Shown here piece after piece: positions 59,529-64,000 of a stretch of 64,000 bases of DNA (its first letter is position 1; every line of letters begins with the position of its first letter). A program made the translations under genes and the position numbers. This DNA is from Pseudodonghicola flavimaris (lineage in GTDB: Bacteria > Pseudomonadota > Alphaproteobacteria > Rhodobacterales > Rhodobacteraceae), in contig NZ_JASNJD010000012.1 of the NCBI RefSeq assembly GCF_030164425.1, positions 78,400-142,399 of the forward strand, read 5' to 3'. The notes beneath the pieces are model-generated. The model was not told the origin of the DNA. It did no database searches and saw only the letters and a program-made list of their open reading frames with translations.

Positions 59529-60416
59529 GTGAATGTTCGGTTTGTGCGCAGTTTTGTCGCCACCGCGGATCTTGGCAGTTTCGCCAAGGCCGCCGATGCA
59601 CTGCTTTCGACTCAGGCCACGGTTGCCTCGCGTATCGCCAAGCTGGAAGAAGAACTGGGGGTCGTTCTATTCCATCGTGAAGGGTCACACCTGCGTCTGA
59701 CAGACGAAGGGGCCAATACCCTGGTTGCAGCCCGCAAGCTGCTGGATGCTGCCGGAGAACTGGTAAGCGCGGCGTCCAGCGGTCCGCGGGCGGATGGCGT
59801 GCTGCGCATTGCGTGGACTGATTACATCTCTTTCATGCTGACGCCGTCGTTTCTCGGCAGTATGGCCGCTTCGCATCCCACGCTGTCGTTCGAGCTCCTC
59901 ACAGGCTCCAGCGTCGACGTCATCGACCTGCTTCAGGAGGGGCGGATCGACCTCGGCATACTTGTGGGCGCAGAGCCCAAGCCGCACATTCACTGTCGAC
60001 ACCTGATGGATCTCAAAATGCGATGGATTGCGGCGCCGGAACTGCTTGAGGGCTCCGTCGACAGCGGCCTTGATGCGATGTCGGACCGGCCGGTCATCAG
60101 CTATCCGCGCGGCACGCTGCCGGCGCAGGACATCGAACGACAGTTGCAGAAAGCGGGGATACGTCCTGCAAGGCTGCTCTGGCTGGATAATGTGGCTGCC
60201 GTCATCGGCAGTACGATCGCGGGGCAAGGTATCAGCCTGCTGCCCCCCCATCTGGTGCGAGGCGAGATTGCCGATGGACGGCTGGTGGTGATGGAGGCCC
60301 CACCCGCAGTGCCCAAGCTGGTTTTTCATGCCCACTACCGTGTCGGGCTGAACGAGACGATCTGCCACTATGTCTGTGACGAGATTATCCGCCTGATCGG
60401 CGAGACGGGCGCCTGA
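59529..60416 (+). CDS. LysR-type transcriptional regulator, divergent from the TRAP operon
   Basis: A 295-residue regulator. The N-terminal winged helix-turn-helix (about 3-62) is clear: RFVRSFVATADLGSFAKAAD, LLSTQATVASRIAKLEEELG and LFHREGSHLRLTDEG. The rest is the co-inducer-binding domain, ending near ICHYVCDEIIRL. I chose the GTG at 59529, with GGGGGG upstream, because it places the DNA-binding helices at the normal distance; an ATG at 59481 is the alternative. It is read away from dctP across an AT-rich gap, the usual layout for a regulator of the adjoining uptake and oxidation operon. Its inducer is probably the imported acid or a derivative. Confidence 0.9.
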   Translation: MNVRFVRSFVATADLGSFAKAADALLSTQATVASRIAKLEEELGVVLFHREGSHLRLTDEGANTLVAARKLLDAAGELVSAASSGPRADGVLRIAWTDYISFMLTPSFLGSMAASHPTLSFELLTGSSVDVIDLLQEGRIDLGILVGAEPKPHIHCRHLMDLKMRWIAAPELLEGSVDSGLDAMSDRPVISYPRGTLPAQDIERQLQKAGIRPARLLWLDNVAAVIGSTIAGQGISLLPPHLVRGEIADGRLVVMEAPPAVPKLVFHAHYRVGLNETICHYVCDEIIRLIGETGA

Positions 60417-60440
60417 GCAGGCGTCCGTCCGAACCATCGT

Positions 60441-61235
60441 TCAGAGCACGTGGTGACGATGGACAGGCAGGTGCATCCTGATGTCTTCCATGTAGGCCCG
60501 GTCAAGATCCGCCGTGACGATGCACTCGATGTCGGAGGCACGCGCCGTCACTTGCCCCCAAGGATCGCAGATCAGCGAATTGCCGTACAACTTGATCTGA
60601 CCGCCGGCGGCTTCGTGCACCTGACCGGGGGCGCCCAGGTAGCATCCGGTTTCGATGGCGCGGGTACGCAGGATTGGGTCCCAGTGCATACGACCGGTTT
60701 CGCGCATGAAAGCGGAAGGGACCATCAGAAGTTCCGCCCCCATGTCCCGCAGCTTGCGGTACAGTTCCGGGAAGCGCATGTCGTAGCAGATGGAACAGCC
60801 CACAGTCCACCCCGCGACCTGGTAGACAACCGGGGTCGTGCCGCGCGCGATGATGGCGGATTCGCGAACGCCGGAACCATCGGGCAGGTCAATGTCGACA
60901 AGGTGGATTTTGCTGTAACGGGCCAGTTCCGATCCATCAGAGGCATGGACGACTGTGGTGTTGTAGGTTTTCCCATCCCGCCGCTCGGCCAGCGATCCGG
61001 CGTGGATGGCGATGCCGGTTTCACGCGCCAGACCCGACATCCAGCCGTTGAGCTCGTCGAAGCGTTCTCCCGCCGCCTGATGATCCTGTGATCTGTCCCC
61101 CATGAAGGCGTAGTACTCGGGCAGACCGATCAGGTCGGGTCGCTGGTCGGCCGCGCGCAGGACAAGCTCTCTCAGCACGGACATGTTGGCAGCCAGGTCA
61201 CTGCCGGGATTGTTCTGGACAAGCGTCAGGCGCAT
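60441..61235 (-). CDS. Carbon-nitrogen hydrolase (nitrilase superfamily)
   Basis: A 264-residue amidohydrolase with the Glu-Lys-Cys triad of the superfamily: Glu40 in GLPEYYAF, Lys109 in YSKIHLVDID and Cys150 in GCSICYDMRFPELYRKL. The overall pattern (WDPILRTRAIETGCYLGAP, YGNSLICDPWGQV) is closest to the Nit2/omega-amidase or deaminated-glutathione-amidase branch, which splits short amides. It has AAGGAGAC 6 nt before the ATG at 61235 and converges with the LysR gene at 59529. It is divergent from the second LysR gene at 61353, which probably controls it. Substrate unknown. Confidence 0.9.
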   Translation of the reverse strand: MRLTLVQNNPGSDLAANMSVLRELVLRAADQRPDLIGLPEYYAFMGDRSQDHQAAGERFDELNGWMSGLARETGIAIHAGSLAERRDGKTYNTTVVHASDGSELARYSKIHLVDIDLPDGSGVRESAIIARGTTPVVYQVAGWTVGCSICYDMRFPELYRKLRDMGAELLMVPSAFMRETGRMHWDPILRTRAIETGCYLGAPGQVHEAAGGQIKLYGNSLICDPWGQVTARASDIECIVTADLDRAYMEDIRMHLPVHRHHVL

Positions 61236-61352
61236 CGGGGGTCTCCTTCTTTCAAAGGACAAAGACCCGGCGAAAAGGTATAAGACAATTGAATTATATG
61301 GGGCCAATATATACGAAATTTTTCAATCAATGTGCGGGGCGCCGGCAGAACC
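61236..61352. promoter_or_regulatory. Divergent promoter region with palindromic LysR-type operator
   Basis: The 117-bp gap is AT-rich. ATAAGACAATTGAATTAT (61280-61297) is an imperfect palindrome centred on CAATTG: ATAA-nn-CAATTG-nn-TTAT, as expected for a LysR dimer site. It lies between the nitrilase-type hydrolase and the LysR gene and probably regulates both. Confidence 0.5.
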
Positions 61353-62267
61353 ATGCAGATGAGAGCGATCGAGACCTTCGTGTGGGCCGCGCGGCTGGGG
61401 AGTTTCCAGAGAGCGGCCGAAAAGATGCACAGTACCCTCACCACGGTATCTGCGCGGATCGGGTCTCTGGAACGCGAACTTGGCGTGGAGCTGTTTCTGC
61501 GTCGCCCCAGGGGCGTCGAGCTGACGGCCAAGGGACGTGAAGCGCTGCCTTATGCAGAGGCGGTGACAATTGCCGGCGCGACCTTTGCCAGCCGCATTGG
61601 GGCCTCGACGCAGATGCAGGGTCATGTGCGCCTGGGCATCATTGACATGATCGCCGCTGCGATGCTTCCCCAACTCCTCGCCAACCTGCGGGACATGTTT
61701 CCCAACCTCGATGTCGACCTGCGCTCGGGCACCTCCTCGGAGCTGGCCGATATGCTCGCGAACGGCGAATTGGATCTGGCTTTGATCATGCGCGATGTCA
61801 CGATCACGGGGATGCGTGAGCTCCCCTTGTTGCGCATGAAACTGCACTGGATCGCGCCGGCTTCGCTCATTGGCGAGCGCAGTTTCCTCAGCGCGCAGGA
61901 GCTTGCGAACCTTCCAATCCTGTCCTTTTCACCCGATACGACGCTGCACAGACAGGTCCTGGGACACCTGGCCGGCACCCGGGCGCGACGAGGGATTTAC
62001 TCGGGCACATCGATGACGGCAGCGCTAAAACTGCTGGAAACCGGCTTCGGGCTGGCCGCCCTTCCCCCCTCGCTTGTGGCGGAGCCACTGGCAAGCGGGC
62101 GCCTCAAGCTGATCGCATCGGATATGGCACTGCCTCCTCTGGAAAGCAAAATCGCCTGGATGGACGGACCGAACGCACCATTCCTGGAGAGGATTGCCGA
62201 AGTCGCCAGACTGTCCGCGACGCAGTCGATCGACGCCGCACGTGAGGATGTGGAGCTGCTGCTCTAG
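61353..62267 (+). CDS. LysR-type transcriptional regulator, divergent from the nitrilase-type hydrolase
   Basis: A 304-residue LysR protein: QMRAIETFVWAARLGSFQRA, AEKMHSTLTTVSARIGSLER and LFLRRPRGVELTAKG form the winged helix-turn-helix (about 1-60). The co-inducer-binding domain has GHVRLGIIDMIAAAMLPQLL and ALIMRD. The ATG at 61353 was chosen; a second ATG two codons on is equally possible. It faces the carbon-nitrogen hydrolase gene across a palindromic operator. The presence of two LysR genes suggests that the segment was assembled from two separately controlled catabolic units. Confidence 0.92.
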   Translation: MQMRAIETFVWAARLGSFQRAAEKMHSTLTTVSARIGSLERELGVELFLRRPRGVELTAKGREALPYAEAVTIAGATFASRIGASTQMQGHVRLGIIDMIAAAMLPQLLANLRDMFPNLDVDLRSGTSSELADMLANGELDLALIMRDVTITGMRELPLLRMKLHWIAPASLIGERSFLSAQELANLPILSFSPDTTLHRQVLGHLAGTRARRGIYSGTSMTAALKLLETGFGLAALPPSLVAEPLASGRLKLIASDMALPPLESKIAWMDGPNAPFLERIAEVARLSATQSIDAAREDVELLL

Positions 62268-62275
62268 CGGCCTTT

Positions 62276-62420
62276 CTGTAACTGTTTCAGGAACCTCCCC
62301 GTCCCCACACTTGGCCGTCAGCTTGCAGAAGGTCTCAGGGCTCCGCCTGCGGCACATCTCAGACGTGGCGATCCCGACCGCCGGCGCCTTGACCGCTCCG
62401 ATGACCTCCGCCTCGGTGGA
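62276..62420 (-). pseudogene. Remnant of an IS3-family transposase OrfA
   Basis: On the minus strand, AEVIGAVKAPAVGIATSEMC followed by RRRSPETFCKLTAKCGDGEV resembles the N-terminal helix-turn-helix of IS3-type OrfA proteins (EQIIxVLKExEAGxxTADLC then RxHGISEATFYxWKAKxGGM). Conserved positions keep their order, but neither the full OrfA nor any OrfB is present, so it is a decayed fragment. It overlaps no real gene. Together with the IS6 element on the left it suggests IS activity at both ends of the catabolic segment. Confidence 0.6.
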
Positions 62421-62509
62421 ACGGCTTTCCGCATTCGCCCGCTCCCCCGCGCGGTTGAGCAGGCTCCACATCAGGCTGCGGGCTCTCGCAGGCGGCAGGT
62501 CACGGCGGT

Positions 62510-62531
62510 TCCCGGGCTTTGATGCCCGGGA
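62510..62531. terminator. Hairpin downstream of the alpha/beta hydrolase
   Basis: TCCCGGGC (62510-62517) and GCCCGGGA (62524-62531) form a perfect 8-bp stem with a 6-nt loop, 54 bp beyond the stop of the hydrolase gene. No T-run follows, so it may be a rho-dependent or weak terminator. Confidence 0.45.
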
Positions 62532-62585
62532 TTGCGCCGCCCCTGAATGCGTCAGTATCCCAACGCCGCCGGGAGCGGCGACTGC

Positions 62586-63473
62586 CTATCGTCCGGACTG
62601 CCGCGCGAGGAAGTCCTGGATTGCGTGAGCCATCTGCTGCGCGACAGGCGGGTCGAGGTGAAAGTGGTGGTCGCCGGCAAGCTCGATGGTTTCGTACCTC
62701 TGGACCAGCTCCGCGCCAAGCCGGGCCAGAGCTGCGGTTTCGGGTCTGGTCCGGAGCACCCCATCCCTGGCCCAGATGTTCAGAACGGGGCATTGGATCG
62801 ACCGCAGTACAGCCTCCACATCCGCCCGGGTCAGCTTGACCGCAGAGCTCGCGAACAGCCGCGGGTCGCCGCGCATGCGAAATCCGTCCTCCACCTGCTC
62901 CAGCGCGCGGTCCGCCAGCGCCTCGGAGGTCTGCCGGGAATTACCCTGATCGCAGCGGCGCCGGATGTAGTCTTCCCGGGTCGCGAATGTCCGGGCCGGG
63001 CGGGCCTGTCGCTGGCGGGTCTGTTCGATGAAGGCGCGCAGGGTCGTGACGACATCATCGTCGGACGGTTGGGGCACCAGCGAGTCCAGCGACACCAACG
63101 CCCGTACCCGCCCGGGCTGGGCCGCCGCAAAGAGGGCGGCGATGTTGGCGCCACGGGAATGGGCGACAAGCACGCAGTCCTCCCACCCGAGCTGATCCAG
63201 CAGGGCGGCGATCTGCGGCAGGTCGTCCCAGATATTATAGGTCGCGTGCGGCGCCCGGTGGCCGCTCAGCCCCTGACCGCTGAGGTCGAGCGCGACAACC
63301 CGGCAGCCGGTCAGCCTGGGGCCCAGTTCCTGAAAGCTGGCAGCATGATCCATCCAGCCGTGCAGCGCCAGCACCGGCAGCCCGTCTTCCGGCCCCCAGG
63401 CCAGCCCGGTGAGGCGCAGGCCATCCACATCCCATTGGCAGTCCTGCGCCGCCGTCCTGCTATCGTTCTTCAT
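62586..63473 (-). CDS. Alpha/beta hydrolase
   Basis: A 295-residue alpha/beta-fold hydrolase with the oxyanion motif LALHGWMDHAASF near residue 37, the nucleophile Ser106 in VLVAHSRGAN, a candidate acid aspartate in NIWARDGVLRTRPE and the catalytic histidine region in LAGDHHFHLD. The family covers esterases, dehalogenases and C-C hydrolases, so no substrate can be named. The ATG at 63473 is preferred; a GTG two codons upstream is possible. Its GC content is nearer to the core genome than that of the TRAP genes. It lies between the transposase remnant and a truncated dehydrogenase, with an imperfect hairpin (63579-63612) upstream. Confidence 0.88.
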   Translation of the reverse strand: MKNDSRTAAQDCQWDVDGLRLTGLAWGPEDGLPVLALHGWMDHAASFQELGPRLTGCRVVALDLSGQGLSGHRAPHATYNIWDDLPQIAALLDQLGWEDCVLVAHSRGANIAALFAAAQPGRVRALVSLDSLVPQPSDDDVVTTLRAFIEQTRQRQARPARTFATREDYIRRRCDQGNSRQTSEALADRALEQVEDGFRMRGDPRLFASSAVKLTRADVEAVLRSIQCPVLNIWARDGVLRTRPETAALARLGAELVQRYETIELAGDHHFHLDPPVAQQMAHAIQDFLARQSGR

Positions 63474-63578
63474 TCGCACATCCCGAAGCGCTCCATCCCT
63501 GATCCGGTCTTAGCCTATGTCGGCCAGCGATTTGAACCGTTGGAAATCCAGATTGGGGAGCTATCGCCGGCTCTGGAG

Positions 63579-63612
63579 GCTGATCGCCCCCTTTGGGAAG
63601 AGGGCAATCAGC
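63579..63612. repeat. Imperfect 11-bp inverted repeat
   Basis: GCTGATCGCCC (63579-63589) and GGGCAATCAGC (63602-63612) match with one mismatch across a 12-bp spacer. It lies between the truncated dehydrogenase fragment and the alpha/beta hydrolase, 106 bp upstream of the hydrolase start. It could be a hairpin or an operator. Confidence 0.4.
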
Positions 63613-63713
63613 GGGTAATGTCGCGGTGGAGAACCGCCTCCCCCTCGCCCCCCGGCAAGATATTTCGAGGGTCGAAACCCAAGACCGCCACCACGGGAGC
63701 TGCGGCCAAACCC

Positions 63714-64000
63714 CTAAAGATCGCCTGCGGCCTCGGTCAGCGGCTTGCCCTGTTCCAGTGTCAGGATATGGGCCAGAGCGTCTCGGTTCTCGATCATCAG
63801 AACGAACCATTTGCGCAGGATCGTGCTGCGGTCTTTTGCGGTGCGCGCCGCCCAGCCCTTTTGTGCCTCTTCGGCGGCGTTGATCGCCTTGGCGACCTCT
63901 GCGCGCCCGAGTTTCGGGACGTATCCGATGCGGGTGCCGTCGGCGGGGTTGTGGACGGCGATGGCGGTGGTGGGAGCGGCCTCGATCCAGTCGCCGGCGA
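63714..64000 (-). pseudogene. Truncated succinate-semialdehyde dehydrogenase (GabD-like) fragment
   Basis: The minus-strand frame enters the window at 64000 and ends with TAG at 63714. It reads AGDWIEAAPTTAIAVHNPAD, then GTRIGYVPKLGRAEVAKAIN, AAEEAQKGWAARTAKDRSTI, LRKWFVLMIENRDALAHILT and LEQGKPLTEAAGDL. This is the N-terminal NAD-binding part of the GabD subfamily of aldehyde dehydrogenases, which oxidise succinate semialdehyde. Intact members continue with about 350 more residues, including the catalytic cysteine, and none of that follows; the sequence beyond the stop is unrelated. The gene was therefore cut by a rearrangement, or this is a relic. Its start lies beyond the window. Confidence 0.8.

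Larger units (their letters stand above)
62268..62585. other. 318-bp gap between lysR and the alpha/beta hydrolase
   Basis: Contains the decayed transposase piece at 62276-62420 and the hairpin at 62510-62531. Otherwise I see nothing that looks like a gene or RNA. Confidence 0.5.

Overview
The window is GC-rich chromosomal DNA whose gene families and gene order point to an alphaproteobacterium of the Rhodobacteraceae (Roseobacter/Paracoccus-like). The UPF0262 gene beside hisD, the DUF2948 gene after murA, the hisD...infA-maf-RNase E/G-yacG run, a tandem glycine riboswitch before gcvT, and TRAP transporters all fit this. This is read by eye from the sequence; no database search was made.

Left part (1-11.2 kb): gcvT-gcvH on the minus strand under a glycine riboswitch, two secreted proteins of unknown function, a GAPDH, the outer-membrane/periplasm-spanning pair tamA-tamB, and a glucokinase.

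Centre (11.4-37.8 kb): a large exopolysaccharide locus. It holds glycosyltransferases (GT2, GT4, WecG/TagA type), a polymerase/ligase-like membrane protein, a Wzx-type flippase, a Wzz-type chain-length protein, a CpsD-like ATPase without the P-loop lysine, and an ExoY/WcaJ-type priming sugar transferase. Within it sits a seven-gene plus-strand operon (15.2-31.7 kb): a PKS (KS-AT-KR-DH-ACP-TE), a GT2, an NRPS that starts with a formyltransferase domain and has a luciferase-like monooxygenase inserted in its adenylation domain, a Sfp-type phosphopantetheinyl transferase, an SGNH-like protein, a glycosidase-like exported protein and another GT2. The genes overlap or nearly touch, apart from one 67-bp gap. 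The likely output is a polyketide/amino-acid product that is glycosylated or used to decorate a polysaccharide. This is the most interesting system in the window.

Right-centre (38.3-54.1 kb): ordinary core genome. It carries dgoK, a thioesterase, an amidase, an ABC-type export system (ATPase, FtsX-like permease, HlyD-like adaptor), tRNA-Thr, murA-DUF2948-GNAT, hisD-UPF0262-phosphatase-like-NTF2-like-GNAT, infA, maf-RNase E/G-yacG and tRNA-Phe.

Right end (54.1-64 kb): an accessory segment that starts just after tRNA-Phe. It opens with a frameshifted IS6-family insertion sequence without a target duplication. Then come visibly less GC-rich catabolic genes (FAD-linked oxidase, TRAP transporter dctPQM, nitrilase-superfamily hydrolase) with two divergently read LysR regulators. 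It ends with an IS3-type transposase remnant, an alpha/beta hydrolase and a truncated succinate-semialdehyde dehydrogenase fragment at the window edge. This looks like a horizontally assembled uptake and oxidation module for an unidentified organic acid.
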